Translations under genes and position numbers: made by a program
Shown here: piece after piece, positions 36,363 to 45,158 of the stretch
Layout: each line of letters opens with the position of its first letter
How positions within the stretch are numbered: the first letter of the stretch is position 1
The notes under the pieces: model-generated
Seen by the model: the letters and a program-made list of their open reading frames with translations, nothing else
What the model was told of the DNA's origin: nothing
Database searches by the model: none
Assembly (NCBI GenBank): GCA_003030745.1
Contig: PYVG01000009.1
Span: 1-45,158, forward strand
DNA from: Pseudidiomarina aestuarii
GTDB lineage: Bacteria > Pseudomonadota > Gammaproteobacteria > Enterobacterales > Alteromonadaceae
DNA length: 45,158 nucleotides
Direction: 5' to 3'

Positions 36363-36983
36363 TTAATCACCGTCGGTTAATGCCAAAAAATTCTGAAGTA
36401 TCTGCGCGCCAACTGTGCCGGAGCGCTCGGGATGAAATTGCGCACCAAAGAAATTCTTGGAGCGAATCATCGCGGCGAAAGGTTGTCCGTTTTCAGCTTT
36501 GCTGTATGTGCATTGCGCGCTGGTGTACTGATCGACAGCCACGGCAAAACTATGCACAAAATAGCAGTAAGCAGGACTCTCGACACCGCGCAACAAGGGA
36601 TTACTAGCACTCGGGTCGGTAATCGTATTCCAACCCATATGTGGTAATGGCAGACCATCAGCAATCATGCGCTCGGTACGTGCAGGAACAACGCCTAAAC
36701 AATCGACGTTCCCTTCGGCTGAATAGTCGGTGAGCAGTTGCATGCCCAAGCAAATACCAAGCACCGGTTGTTCAAGTTGTTGAATGACTTCGACCAAGCC
36801 AAGCTGCTGTAAATTACGCATAGCCGCTGCCGCTGTGCCGACGCCAGGTAATACCACCCGCTCAGCAGCACGGATAACTGCAGGCGATGCAGAAACCACG
36901 GGCTCAACGCCTAAACGCTCAAATGCAAAGCGGACCGAACTTAAGTTGGCACAACTCGTATCGATAATGACTAACGAGGTCAT
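36363..36983 (-). CDS. hisH: Imidazole glycerol phosphate synthase glutaminase subunit HisH
   Basis: Class I glutamine amidotransferase feeding ammonia to HisF. Nucleophile cysteine in [10 protein letters not shown], oxyanion strand PGVGTA, and catalytic His/Glu in [10 protein letters not shown]. 206 residues. Its start overlaps the hisB stop by four bases. Confidence 0.96.
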   Translation of the reverse strand: MTSLVIIDTSCANLSSVRFAFERLGVEPVVSASPAVIRAAERVVLPGVGTAAAAMRNLQQLGLVEVIQQLEQPVLGICLGMQLLTDYSAEGNVDCLGVVPARTERMIADGLPLPHMGWNTITDPSASNPLLRGVESPAYCYFVHSFAVAVDQYTSAQCTYSKAENGQPFAAMIRSKNFFGAQFHPERSGTVGAQILQNFLALTDGD

Positions 36984-38056
36984 GCCAGCATCCCTTTACT
37001 CGACGGCAGAGCGCCATCGGCGGTGCGTGCGATAGCCTGTCGAAGTGCACGTCCGAACACCTTGAAGAGACTCTCCACCTGATGGTGGCTATTGCCCTCT
37101 GTCGTCGACAAGTGCAACGAAACCGCCATTGCGTCGCTGAGCGAGCGGAAGAAATGTCCGACCATCTCGGTCGACAGTTCACCCACTTTGTCGCGGCTAA
37201 AATCGGCTTGTAGTTGTAAGTAGGGGCGACCCGACAAATCCAACAAGCATTCTGCGCGACACTCGTCCATCGGCAGGGCAAAGCCAAATCGACCAATACC
37301 ACGTTTGTCACCCAAGGCTTGACGCAACGCTGCACCAAGCGCCAAAGCTGTATCTTCGACCGTGTGGTGCTCATCTATGTGCAGGTCGCCTTGCACTTCA
37401 ACGCTCAACGCAAAGCCAGCGTGCGTCGCAATTTGCTCCAACATGTGGTCAAAAAAGCCAATGCCGGTGGCAAATTTCAGCGGTTGCTGAGCATCCAAAT
37501 CAAGTTGAATGCGAATGTCGGTTTCGCGGGTTTTGCGATGTACGGTGGCCGTGCGTGGGCGATCCAATAATTGATGCTGGATAGCACGCCAGTTCATATC
37601 ATTTGGGCTGTACTTGATGCCTTGGATACCCATATTTTCAGCCAGTTGGATATCCGTGTCACGGTCGCCGATAACATACGAATCGGTAAAGTCTACGCGA
37701 CCTTGCTGCAAGTAATCTTTGACTAGCCCTAGAGCTGGTTTACGGCACGAGCAGCCGGCATCAGGGAAATGCGGACAGATCAAGATATCGGCAAAGCGAA
37801 TACCTTGTGACGCAAAGATTTCTAGCATGAGCTCGTGCGGTGCATCAAAGTCAGCTTGTGGAAAACTGTCAGTGCCTAAACCGTCTTGATTCGTTACCAT
37901 CACAAGTTGGTAACCAGCGCGCTGAAATGCGAGCAGAGCAGGAATGACATCAGGCTCAAATTTCAGTTTTTGAATGCTATCCAATTGTTTGTCGACCGGC
38001 GGCTCTTCAACCAGAGTGCCGTCGCGATCAATAAATAAAATACGTTGTGCGGTCAT
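36980..38056 (-). CDS. hisB: Bifunctional histidinol-phosphatase / imidazoleglycerol-phosphate dehydratase HisB
   Basis: The N-terminal HAD phosphatase has DRDGTL (D10, D12) and a zinc cluster [11 protein letters not shown]. The C-terminal IGPD (from about residue 170) has the metal motifs [29 protein letters not shown] and the late [14 protein letters not shown]. 358 residues, the fused enteric-type enzyme. Overlaps hisC and hisH by four bases each. Confidence 0.97.
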   Translation of the reverse strand: MTAQRILFIDRDGTLVEEPPVDKQLDSIQKLKFEPDVIPALLAFQRAGYQLVMVTNQDGLGTDSFPQADFDAPHELMLEIFASQGIRFADILICPHFPDAGCSCRKPALGLVKDYLQQGRVDFTDSYVIGDRDTDIQLAENMGIQGIKYSPNDMNWRAIQHQLLDRPRTATVHRKTRETDIRIQLDLDAQQPLKFATGIGFFDHMLEQIATHAGFALSVEVQGDLHIDEHHTVEDTALALGAALRQALGDKRGIGRFGFALPMDECRAECLLDLSGRPYLQLQADFSRDKVGELSTEMVGHFFRSLSDAMAVSLHLSTTEGNSHHQVESLFKVFGRALRQAIARTADGALPSSKGMLA

Positions 38057-39120
38057 TGTAGGAGTACCTGCTCTAATTGTTGCAATTCTTGGGCGCTGCC
38101 GATGCTAATGCGGACGCAGTTGTCGAGGCCCCGTTGGCTCGACTGATTGCGAACCAATACACCTTGTGCGCTGCACTGTGCCACAAGTGCGGCAGCATCG
38201 TCGACTTGAATCAATACGAAATTGGTCGCAGACGGGTAGAGTCGTTTGACCCACGGCGCCGCTTCTAGTTTTTGCAGCCACTGTTCGCGTAGCGCTTGTG
38301 TTTCCGTCACCGCTCGCTGCATAGCACCGATGGCTGCCGGAGCCAAAGCGCGCTGCGCGTAGCTAAGACTTGATGCTGGCATTGGATAAGGCGCAATCAC
38401 CTTACGCAAGCAGTCGATGACAGCAGGCGCTGCGAGCGCAAATCCGCACCGAATGGCCGCCATACCAAAGGCTTTTGATAAGGTTCGTGTCACCACCAAT
38501 TGTGGGTACTGCGTCAGCCAAGTGGCCACGCTCGGTTGGTCGGTAAACTCAATGTAGGCTTCATCGACAATCACAAAAGCTTGTTCGCCAACGCTTTCTA
38601 ATAAGTTTCGTAAGTCGCCAAGCGCCAAGTTATTCCCTAATGGGTTGGAGGGGCTGCAGACAAAAATCAATTTCACGCCATCTAACTGTGCGACCATGGC
38701 TGAGAGATCCAGCTGTAGTCCCAATTCTGGCGTATCAATGAGTGGGACTTCACGCACCAAAGCACCATGGGTTTGAGCGCTGATCGCATACATACCGTAT
38801 GTGGGTGGGCAAATCATGATGGCGTCTTGGCCAGGCTCGCAGAAAGCGCGAATCATCAACTCAATGATTTCATCACTGCCGCGCGCACTCAGAATCGAGT
38901 CCGCCTGAACGCCAGCATAGTCGGCATACGCTTGATTGACGGCGTCACTTTGGAACGCGGGATAGCGATTTAAGGCAGGCTCGTTGTCGTCGAGCGCTGG
39001 CGTAGTCGGTGCTTCGTTGGCATTCAACCATACGGAACCCCCACTCATACTGCGTCGGGCAGAGGCGTAGGGCACCAGGTTACGCAGGTGGGCGCGCTGT
39101 AAGCGCTCGACCATGCTCAT
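38053..39120 (-). CDS. hisC: Histidinol-phosphate aminotransferase HisC
   Basis: PLP aminotransferase, class I/II fold. NANEAP near residue 33, [16 protein letters not shown] and the PLP lysine in [16 protein letters not shown] are present, as is a C-terminal Arg in NCVRISIGS. 355 residues. The first ATG (39120) overlaps the hisD stop as ATGA, which favours it over the ATG two codons on. Confidence 0.96.
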   Translation of the reverse strand: MSMVERLQRAHLRNLVPYASARRSMSGGSVWLNANEAPTTPALDDNEPALNRYPAFQSDAVNQAYADYAGVQADSILSARGSDEIIELMIRAFCEPGQDAIMICPPTYGMYAISAQTHGALVREVPLIDTPELGLQLDLSAMVAQLDGVKLIFVCSPSNPLGNNLALGDLRNLLESVGEQAFVIVDEAYIEFTDQPSVATWLTQYPQLVVTRTLSKAFGMAAIRCGFALAAPAVIDCLRKVIAPYPMPASSLSYAQRALAPAAIGAMQRAVTETQALREQWLQKLEAAPWVKRLYPSATNFVLIQVDDAAALVAQCSAQGVLVRNQSSQRGLDNCVRISIGSAQELQQLEQVLLQ

Positions 39121-40451
39121 GATGCACTGCCTTGCGAGTCGTCAAGACGAATCGACACAGCACGTGCGTGTGCGCGCAAGCCTTCGGTCTCAGCTAGTTG
39201 AATAATTGCCGAACTCAGACCACGTAAGCCTTCACGAGTGGCCTCTTGGACCGTATAACGACGATAGAAATCGAGCAAACCAAGGCTACTGTAATTCCGC
39301 GCAAAGCCATAGGTTGGTAACACGTGGTTGGTTCCTGTCGCATAGTCACCGCCGGACTCAGGGGTGTAGTGACCCACAAAAATTGAGCCTGCGTGTGTGA
39401 GTTGCGGGAGCAACGTCTCGGTATCATCGACTTGAATCGATAAATGCTCAGGCGCATAACGCTGACTGATCTCGACGGCTGTTGCCAGCGAGTCAACTTG
39501 AATGAGGGCGCTACTTGCCAGCGCCTGTTCAGCAATAGCCGCACGCGGTAATGATGCGAGTTGTGATTGCAGAGCGTCTGCAGTAGCAGCTATAAGCTGA
39601 GCCGACGGTGACACTAAGATGACTTGCGAATCCGGGCCGTGCTCCGCTTGCGATAGCAAATCAGCAGCAACATAATCAGGATTAGCCGTGTCATCGGCAA
39701 TGACCATGAGCTCGGATGGACCGGCAGGCATATCAATGGCACAACCTTGCGGATCTTGCGAAACCCATTGCTTAGCTTGCGTGACATAACTGTTGCCGGG
39801 CCCGAAAATTTTTACTACGGGAGCAATCGATTCGGTTCCGTACGCCAATGCAGCAACGGCTTGCGCACCGCCACAGCGATACACTTCGGTGATACCGCAC
39901 TTCTGAGCGACATACATCAGCGCAGGAGACAAGCTACCATCGGCAGCCGGCGGGCTGACTAAGACTCGCCGTTGGCAACCGGCGAGTTGGGATGGTACAC
40001 CTAACATCAATGCTGTTGATGGTAGTACCGCAGTACCACCAGGAATGTACAGACCCACAGCACTTAAGCCATGATAGCGCTGACTACAGACCACGCCGGG
40101 AGCGGTTTCGACCGTAACGGGTAGGGGTTGCTGAGCTTGGTGAAACGCGTAGATCGTGTCGTAGGCTGTATCAATAGCTGCCTGCGTTGCTGCATCTAAT
40201 TTTGCCGCCTGAGCCGCAATCTCGGCTGCTGGGTACGCCAGTTGCTCCAGCTCTGGAGCATCAAAACGGCGGGTATAGTTCAATACTGCCGCATCACCGT
40301 CGCGTTGCACGGCTGCAATAATATCGGCGACCTGCTGGCGCAATACTTCGGGCTGCGCTTGGGCCGGCCGCGCTAGCAATTGTTCACGGTTGGCATCACT
40401 CAATGATGCCCAATTGATTGCTTGCATCTGATTTTGCTCGTTCGTCGTCAT
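39117..40451 (-). CDS. hisD: Histidinol dehydrogenase HisD
   Basis: Zinc- and NAD-dependent four-electron oxidation of histidinol to histidine. IDMPAGPSELMVIADD, AEHGPDSQ, the catalytic EH in YAPEHLSIQ and GDYATGTNHVLPT are all there. 444 residues. Two bases after hisG and overlapping hisC. Confidence 0.97.
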   Translation of the reverse strand: MTTNEQNQMQAINWASLSDANREQLLARPAQAQPEVLRQQVADIIAAVQRDGDAAVLNYTRRFDAPELEQLAYPAAEIAAQAAKLDAATQAAIDTAYDTIYAFHQAQQPLPVTVETAPGVVCSQRYHGLSAVGLYIPGGTAVLPSTALMLGVPSQLAGCQRRVLVSPPAADGSLSPALMYVAQKCGITEVYRCGGAQAVAALAYGTESIAPVVKIFGPGNSYVTQAKQWVSQDPQGCAIDMPAGPSELMVIADDTANPDYVAADLLSQAEHGPDSQVILVSPSAQLIAATADALQSQLASLPRAAIAEQALASSALIQVDSLATAVEISQRYAPEHLSIQVDDTETLLPQLTHAGSIFVGHYTPESGGDYATGTNHVLPTYGFARNYSSLGLLDFYRRYTVQEATREGLRGLSSAIIQLAETEGLRAHARAVSIRLDDSQGSAS

Positions 40452-40453
40452 GG

Positions 40454-41362
40454 TTAACCCAACATTTTCTCAATCGGTAATACGAGGATGGAACTACAGC
40501 CGATGGCTCTGAGTTCTTCCATGGTTTCCCAAAATAACTTCTCGGTACTGACTACGTGCACTGCAACCTGCTCATCACTGTGTTGCAACGGCAGTACTGT
40601 TGGACGCTCAGCGCCAGGCAGCAGTGCGACCACTTCCTCTAACCGTGCCTTGGGTGCGTGGAGCATGATGTATTTGCTTTCACGAGCCATTTGCACGCCG
40701 TCGAGACGCGGCAGTAATTGATCGACAATGGCTTGCTTCGCTGCAGTGAGCGGCTCTGGGCGTTGAATGAGCTGCGCGGTGGAACGGAAAATGACTTCCT
40801 TTTCGACTAAACCATTGGCTTCGAGCGTGGCACCAGTAGATACGAGGTCACAGATAGCATCAGCTAAACCAGCACGCGGAGCGACTTCTACACTGCCGGT
40901 TAGAATGGCTGTACTGGCCTTAATCCCCTGTTGCTGGAGGTAGTTTTGCAGCAAGAACGGATAGGTCGTAGCAATTCGTTTGCCCTCAAGGTCAGCCAAT
41001 CCTCGATAGCTATCTTCTTTTGGCACGGCAATAGACAGTCGGCATTGGCCAAAATCTAGTGATCGAAGAATATTCATTTTTGCGGGCAACTGGGTTGCTT
41101 GGCGTTCGAGTCGTGCTTCCTCAAGAACGTTCTCACCGACGAGACCCAAATCAACAACGCCGTCCATGACTAAACCGGGAATATCATCGTCACGCACCCG
41201 TAATAAATCAACGGGTTGATTACTGCTGTGCGCGAGCAAGCGCGCTTCATGCAGACTGAATTTAAAGCCACACGCTTCCAATAGGGCAATAGATTCTTTA
41301 CTCAAACGGCCAGATTTCTGGATGGCGATAGTAAGGCGTTGTGAATTCTTGTCGACGACCAT
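40454..41362 (-). CDS. hisG: ATP phosphoribosyltransferase HisG (long form)
   Basis: First, feedback-inhibited step of histidine synthesis. [62 protein letters not shown] (PRPP site) and the C-terminal regulatory domain ([16 protein letters not shown]...[11 protein letters not shown]) follow E. coli HisG, so it needs no HisZ. I prefer the ATG at 41362 ([10 protein letters not shown], 302 residues), because a GGAG sits six bases upstream; the ATG at 41374 has no ribosome site. Confidence 0.96.
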   Translation of the reverse strand: MVVDKNSQRLTIAIQKSGRLSKESIALLEACGFKFSLHEARLLAHSSNQPVDLLRVRDDDIPGLVMDGVVDLGLVGENVLEEARLERQATQLPAKMNILRSLDFGQCRLSIAVPKEDSYRGLADLEGKRIATTYPFLLQNYLQQQGIKASTAILTGSVEVAPRAGLADAICDLVSTGATLEANGLVEKEVIFRSTAQLIQRPEPLTAAKQAIVDQLLPRLDGVQMARESKYIMLHAPKARLEEVVALLPGAERPTVLPLQHSDEQVAVHVVSTEKLFWETMEELRAIGCSSILVLPIEKMLG

Positions 41363-41394
41363 GTGGAACTCCATGTTTAAACAACTCTAATACG

Positions 41395-41488
41395 AAAAAA
41401 CCCCCGTAAAGGATGCCTTTCGGGGGTTCTTGTCTCGAAGGCAACCGTAATAGCTACGATTAGCCTGAGCACAGCGCTTGGCTAATCG
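41395..41488 (-). terminator. Histidine operon attenuator
   Basis: On the minus strand a GC-rich hairpin (41399-41412 with 41416-41428, one bulged base) ends in six Ts (41395-41400) just before hisG. A competing stem pairs 41414-41419 with 41438-41443 (TGCCTT/AAGGCA) and would break the terminator. A third stem (41457-41465 with 41480-41488) overlaps the leader-peptide end, as the pause hairpin does. Layout fits classical His-tRNA-dependent attenuation. Confidence 0.88.
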
Positions 41489-41535
41489 GGGTGTCGATGA
41501 TGATGGTGGTGCCAAATTATAGTTGCTGTGCGCAT
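41482..41535 (-). CDS. hisL: His operon leader peptide
   Basis: A 17-residue peptide, MRTATIIWHHHHHRHPD, with six histidines, five in a row. A GAGAGAG ribosome site precedes the ATG at 41535. The stop lies inside the pause hairpin, so ribosome stalling at the His codons would favour the antiterminator. It is followed by the attenuator and hisG. Confidence 0.93.
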   Translation of the reverse strand: MRTATIIWHHHHHRHPD

Positions 41536-41597
41536 AAATCTCTCTCTACTCGCGTAAATCGTGAAAAGTGAATAGGTAAAAGAAAACAATGAGACGG

Positions 41598-41626
41598 ATT
41601 GTATAGAAAAATGCGGGGTGATTCAA
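41598..41626 (-). promoter_or_regulatory. Sigma-70 promoter of the his operon
   Basis: On the minus strand TTGAAT (41626-41621), 17 bases, TACAAT (41603-41598). The predicted start near 41591 gives a leader that contains hisL about 55 bases downstream. Confidence 0.65.
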
Positions 41627-41745
41627 CGAGGTGGCGTCCTGAAATGTTGGTTTCAGTGGATTTCTTGTCTGTAAGTTGTATAAGCGAAAGAATGTGAGAT
41701 AAAACGGTTTCCGATAAAAGTTAGCTGCTTGCCAACTTCGGGTTG

Positions 41746-41754
41746 TGCTAGCAT
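41746..41754 (+). promoter_or_regulatory. Possible extended -10 promoter of yoaA
   Basis: TGCTAGCAT has the TGn-TAnnnT form of an extended -10. A partial -35 (TTGCCA, 41729-41734) is too close. Transcription would start about 41761, the yoaA ATG itself, and no ribosome site precedes that ATG. Confidence 0.35.
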
Positions 41755-41760
41755 ATCGGC

Positions 41761-43695
41761 ATGATCGCTGTAGCCCAACATTTTAGCCCTCAAAGCTCTC
41801 TCGCCAAGACCGTCACCGGTTTTGTTCCGCGTGCTGCGCAAACCGAAATGGCCACTGCCGTGGCGCAAGTGATGCGCACTAAAGAGTCGCTGGTAGTAGA
41901 GGCTGAAACGGGAACCGGTAAAACTTATGCGTATTTGGTGCCATTATTAACGGCAACTGGGAAAGCGATCATCTCGACGGGTACGAAAGCATTACAAGAG
42001 CAGCTCTATTTTCGTGACCTACCTCTGTTGCGTGATGCAATTGCACCCGGTAAACAAGTCGCTTTGTTGAAAGGTCGAAGTAATTATCTCTGTCTCCACC
42101 GAATGCAGCAGGCGAGCGCACAAAGCGGCGAATTTTCGAAAGTGGTGCAGTCCCAACTAGTCACCGTTCGGCAGTGGGCACAGCGCACAGACGACGGTGA
42201 TTTAGGGTTGTTAAATGTGCTTCCGGAAGATGCAGAAGTGCTCCCTCAGGTTACCAGTACGGTTGATAACTGTTTAGGTCGAGACTGTCCCGATTACGAA
42301 GAGTGCTACCTCGTTAAGGCACGCAAGCGCGCGCTCGATGCTGATTTAGTCGTGGTGAATCATCATCTGTTCTTTGCTGATATGGCGTTAAAAGATGTAG
42401 GGTTTGGTGAACTCATTCCGGCGGTCGATACGGTCGTCTTCGATGAAGCTCATCAATTACCCGACATTGCCAGTCAGTATTTTGGCGAAGCGGTGTCCAG
42501 TCGCCAATTGCAGGAACTCGCGCAAGATTTAAAGGTTATCTATCTAACCGAGCTCAAAGACTTAAAACAACTCGATAGAATAGCCGACAAGCTACTCATG
42601 ACATTGCGTGAGTGGCGACTGATGTTTCCGGTAGAACCGCAGCGTGGTAATTGGCGTGATTGGCAACGTCGAGCTGGTGTGAAAGAGGCGGCAGCCGATG
42701 TTGCCGAGCAGCTGCAACTGGTGATTGATGTCACAAAGAATGCCTTGGGACGTTCGAAAGACTTGGATCAAGCTTATGAGCGCGCGACTTTAGTAGCGCA
42801 CAAATGGGAACAGCTGCAAGCTACAGAACGAACCGGTTATAGCTTTTGGTATGAGACCACGCCGCGACAAATTACCCTGCACCAAACGCCGCTTAGTGTT
42901 GCAGACAAGTTTGGTGCCTACATCGACGCTGCCGACATGGCATGGGTATTTACGTCAGCGACATTGGCCGTCGGCCAAGACTTTAGTCACTTTACCGAAC
43001 AACTGGGGTTAAGCAGTGCTCAGACACTGTGTTTGTCGAGTCCGTTTCAGTTTTCCAAGCAGGCACTGCTGTGTTTACCGCGGTATCTCCCGCAGCCTCA
43101 AGCACCGGAGTTTTTCGCGAAGGTGTTGGACATCGTTGAACAGGTATTAAGCGTCAATCAATCTGGTGGTACCTTTTTGCTCTTTACCAGTCATCGGATG
43201 TTACAACGCGTTGGTGCGGCGCTCGCCGAAAAAACCGACCGTCCTTTGTTAGTGCAAGGCAGTACCAGCAAACGTGAGCTACTAGCGCAATTTGTGGCGG
43301 CTGGGAATGGCATTTTATTGGGGACATCGTCTTTTTGGGAAGGTGTCGATGTTCGTGGCGATGCATTACGTTGTGTGGTGATCGATAAACTTCCGTTTGC
43401 ATCACCTGATGATCCGCTCTTGCAAGCGCGTGTCGAAGATGCGCGTTTGCGTGGGCTGGATGCGTTTAGTCAGGTACAATTGCCACAAGCCATCATCGCA
43501 TTGAAACAGGGTGCAGGACGGTTGATCCGCGATCAGGATGATCGAGGGGTACTCATTATTTGTGATCAACGGTTGGTGAGCAAACCCTACGGCGGAACCT
43601 TTTTGGCGAGTTTGCCTGCGATGCGGCGAACCCGAGATTTGCAAGAAGCATTAAAGTTTTTAGCGGAGTTGGAGGCGGCAAAGTCGAATGAGTAA
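41761..43695 (+). CDS. yoaA: DinG-family ATP-dependent DNA helicase YoaA
   Basis: XPD/DinG-like 5'-3' helicase; E. coli YoaA works with HolC in repair of stalled forks. Walker A ETGTGKTYAYL (residue 48 on), FeS-cluster cysteines in NCLGRDCPDYEECYLVKARK, NHHLFFADM, DEAH box (VFDEAHQLPDIASQYFG), and helicase motifs WEGVDVRGD and QGAGRLIRD. 644 residues against 636 in E. coli. An in-frame stop (TAG 41749-41751) lies just upstream, so the ATG at 41761 is the only start; I see no Shine-Dalgarno. Overlaps tsaB by eight bases. Confidence 0.95.
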   Translation: MIAVAQHFSPQSSLAKTVTGFVPRAAQTEMATAVAQVMRTKESLVVEAETGTGKTYAYLVPLLTATGKAIISTGTKALQEQLYFRDLPLLRDAIAPGKQVALLKGRSNYLCLHRMQQASAQSGEFSKVVQSQLVTVRQWAQRTDDGDLGLLNVLPEDAEVLPQVTSTVDNCLGRDCPDYEECYLVKARKRALDADLVVVNHHLFFADMALKDVGFGELIPAVDTVVFDEAHQLPDIASQYFGEAVSSRQLQELAQDLKVIYLTELKDLKQLDRIADKLLMTLREWRLMFPVEPQRGNWRDWQRRAGVKEAAADVAEQLQLVIDVTKNALGRSKDLDQAYERATLVAHKWEQLQATERTGYSFWYETTPRQITLHQTPLSVADKFGAYIDAADMAWVFTSATLAVGQDFSHFTEQLGLSSAQTLCLSSPFQFSKQALLCLPRYLPQPQAPEFFAKVLDIVEQVLSVNQSGGTFLLFTSHRMLQRVGAALAEKTDRPLLVQGSTSKRELLAQFVAAGNGILLGTSSFWEGVDVRGDALRCVVIDKLPFASPDDPLLQARVEDARLRGLDAFSQVQLPQAIIALKQGAGRLIRDQDDRGVLIICDQRLVSKPYGGTFLASLPAMRRTRDLQEALKFLAELEAAKSNE

Positions 43696-44377
43696 TGTTG
43701 TATTAGCATTGGACACCTGTACGGAACTCTGTTCGGTCGCGCTGCAGGCGGGTAATCGGTTAGTCACTCGAGAAACCTTAGCACCGCGTGAGCACTCGCA
43801 AAAAGTTCTGGGCTTTATTGATGAAGTCCTTGCGGAAATGGACATCGCATTCGATGCCATCGAACGCTTAGTGGTTGGTCATGGGCCAGGAAGTTTTACC
43901 GGTGTTCGGATTGGCGTTTCTATAGGGCAAGGGTTGGCATTTAGTCACACTTTGCCGGTTACACCCATCTGTACTTTAGAGGCTCTTGCGGAACAAGCGT
44001 GGCGCCGTTATCAGGCAACCGATGTGATTGCGGCTATTGATGCCAGAATGAACGAGGTCTATATAGCTCGCTATCAACGTCGCGATGATACTTGGATTGA
44101 AATACAAGCCCCGCAAATGGCTGCTCTAGAGCAACTGAATGAAGAGCGGTGGCTGGCTGATGGGCAGCCGGTGGGCGTTGGTACGGGTTGGCAGGCCTAC
44201 GGGCCGCAACTCGATGCAGAACAACGCGTATCGATTTTACCTGATGTCTGGCTACCCGAAGCTCGAGATATGCTGAGCTTGGCGCTGCACCCGCAAGCAA
44301 AATCGATCCAAGCCGCTGAACTTGAGCCTCTGTATGTGCGTAATGAAGTAACCTGGAAAAAGTTACCCGGTCGATAG
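43688..44377 (+). CDS. tsaB: tRNA t6A synthesis protein TsaB
   Basis: Partner of TsaD and TsaE in making threonylcarbamoyl-adenosine at tRNA position 37. ASKHA-type fold without its own catalytic site: LALDTCTELCSVAL, REHSQKVLGFIDEVL and VGHGPGSFTGVRIGVSIGQGLA are the conserved blocks. 229 residues, as in E. coli (231). It starts inside yoaA, the same pairing as in E. coli. Confidence 0.95.
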   Translation: MSNVVLALDTCTELCSVALQAGNRLVTRETLAPREHSQKVLGFIDEVLAEMDIAFDAIERLVVGHGPGSFTGVRIGVSIGQGLAFSHTLPVTPICTLEALAEQAWRRYQATDVIAAIDARMNEVYIARYQRRDDTWIEIQAPQMAALEQLNEERWLADGQPVGVGTGWQAYGPQLDAEQRVSILPDVWLPEARDMLSLALHPQAKSIQAAELEPLYVRNEVTWKKLPGR

Positions 44378-44408
44378 TTGTTGCAGGTTAAAACGGCGTA
44401 AATGCACT

Positions 44409-44437
44409 GGAACTTTTAGTCAGTCAGGCTTATCAAA
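44409..44437 (+). promoter_or_regulatory. Sigma-E-like promoter of the slp-family gene
   Basis: GGAACTT (44409-44415), 17 bases, TCAAA (44433-44437), about 55 bases before the lipoprotein ATG. The E. coli homologue yeaY is a reported sigma-E regulon member, which supports the call. Confidence 0.6.
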
Positions 44438-44492
44438 GTAAAGGTAGCTTGCCTATTCAAGTCAGGTTGTGACGCAGCCTAAGGAGTTCGGT

Positions 44493-45068
44493 ATGAAAAT
44501 TTGGTTAGTCAGTATCGCAGCACTGTTCTTAGCAGCATGCTCTGCGGTTCCAGATGAACTGGCGGTCACGAATGAGCAGAACCTCGTGAATTACGAGACC
44601 GCATTAACGAGCGCAGAGCAAGTGCAGGGTCAGCAAGCACGGTGGGGTGGCACTATTGCTGAGGTACGCAATAGTGATGATGGAACGATTATCGAAGTCG
44701 TGAATTTCGATTTACAAAATTGGGCTCGGCCCGTTGCGAGCGATGAAAGCCAAGGTCGTTTTCGCGCAATTTTGCCTGAGTTTGTTGATCCAGTCGTCTA
44801 CGAGGAAGGGCGGTTAGTGACGTTTGTCGGTACCGTTGGAGAACCCATCGAAGGAAAAATTGATGAGTTCCGGTATCTATTCCCGACATTAAACGTGACC
44901 GCAAAATTTCTGTGGAAGGACGAACCACGAACTTCCAATGTACAAATTGATTATGGTTCGTTATGGTATCGCCACCATTATTTCGCGCCACCGTACCGTA
45001 TCTATTACCCGGTACCTGTGCGTACAACCCCAACAGGGGATTCGGGTCAATCAGGAAATGATCAATAA
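44493..45068 (+). CDS. Slp-family outer-membrane lipoprotein (YeaY-like)
   Basis: 191 residues. A lipoprotein signal peptide ends in LFLAAC-S, giving the lipidated cysteine C16. Residues about 30-150 form the Slp domain (QARWGGTIAEVRN, VVNFDLQNWARPVASDESQGRF, EGRLVTFVGTVGEPIEGKIDEFRYLFPTL). A Tyr/Pro-rich tail follows (YRHHYFAPPYRIYYPVP). Start at 44493 has an AAGGAG site. It stands after tsaB as yeaY does in E. coli. Function of the family is poorly known; envelope-stress and acid/starvation links are reported. Confidence 0.9.
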   Translation: MKIWLVSIAALFLAACSAVPDELAVTNEQNLVNYETALTSAEQVQGQQARWGGTIAEVRNSDDGTIIEVVNFDLQNWARPVASDESQGRFRAILPEFVDPVVYEEGRLVTFVGTVGEPIEGKIDEFRYLFPTLNVTAKFLWKDEPRTSNVQIDYGSLWYRHHYFAPPYRIYYPVPVRTTPTGDSGQSGNDQ

Positions 45069-45092
45069 CGAATTCGCATCACCTTTATTCCC

Positions 45093-45124
45093 ACAGGCTC
45101 GGCTCCATGCCGAGCCTGTTTCGT
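45093..45124 (+). terminator. Terminator after the slp-family gene
   Basis: A 10-bp perfect stem (45093-45102 with 45110-45119) with a 7-base loop and a broken T-run (TTCGTTT). The remaining 34 bases to the window end show no readable gene. Confidence 0.75.
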
Positions 45125-45158
45125 TTCAGCTCGACTGGGGCACACTTCGTGGCCTGCG

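Noticed and set aside
36919..37374. A 151-codon minus-strand frame overlapping hisB and hisH
   Set aside because: Wrong frame inside two unmistakable genes; composition is shadow-like (Arg/Cys/Trp-rich).

Overview
The window reads as chromosomal backbone of a gammaproteobacterium. The gene orders apt-dnaX-ybaB-recR-htpG-adk, glyA-nrdR-ribD-ribB, hisGDCBHAFI and yoaA-tsaB-slp are typical of that class. The TonB2-type energy cluster (DUF3450, TtpC, ExbB, ExbD, TonB, TPR) and the protein sequences suggest an Alteromonadales member, perhaps Idiomarinaceae; the family-level guess is inference. No phage, transposon, CRISPR array or tRNA was found.

Layout: (1) 1-4.1 kb: fadE facing ettA across a hairpin terminator. 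(2) 4.2-8.2 kb: glyA, nrdR, ribD and a ribB whose second domain has lost the GTP cyclohydrolase II zinc site; ribE and ribH are absent from the cluster. (3) 8.2-12.3 kb, minus strand: rlmG, a periplasmic cyclophilin, an AmpG-like permease and a ketopantoate reductase. (4) 12.3-15.9 kb: a FabH-like synthase overlapping an enoyl-CoA hydratase/isomerase gene, the 4.5S SRP RNA, tryptophan 2,3-dioxygenase and a short PriC-like gene. (5) 15.9-21.3 kb: a six-gene TonB2 operon preceded by a 360-base regulatory region with a repeated palindromic 9-mer, and closed by a strong terminator. (6) 21.3-23.6 kb: the most distinctive locus, a Cys-rich secreted repeat peptide (nine EGKCG motifs in three 27-residue repeats), a DUF692/MNIO enzyme and a DUF2063 partner. 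This is an HvfABC-like RiPP metallophore cluster without the DoxX gene; an unrecognised 41-residue membrane peptide follows. (7) 23.6-30.3 kb: receiver-only response regulator, apt, dnaX with an A10 slippage site predicted to give a gamma form, ybaB, recR, htpG with a near-consensus sigma-32 promoter, and adk. (8) 30.4-34.2 kb: MAPEG protein, alpha/beta hydrolase, CsdA-like cysteine desulfurase, MATE exporter. (9) 34.2-41.7 kb, minus strand: complete histidine operon with a leader peptide (six His codons) and attenuator. (10) 41.7-45.1 kb: yoaA, tsaB and an Slp-family lipoprotein behind a sigma-E-like promoter.

Functionally the window is mostly housekeeping (histidine, riboflavin, one-carbon, nucleotide, replication and repair, chaperone). 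The accessory interest lies in envelope and metal biology: the TonB2 system, the neighbouring Cys-peptide/MNIO cluster, and two sigma-E-like promoter matches. Product calls come from reading the protein sequences; no database search was run.
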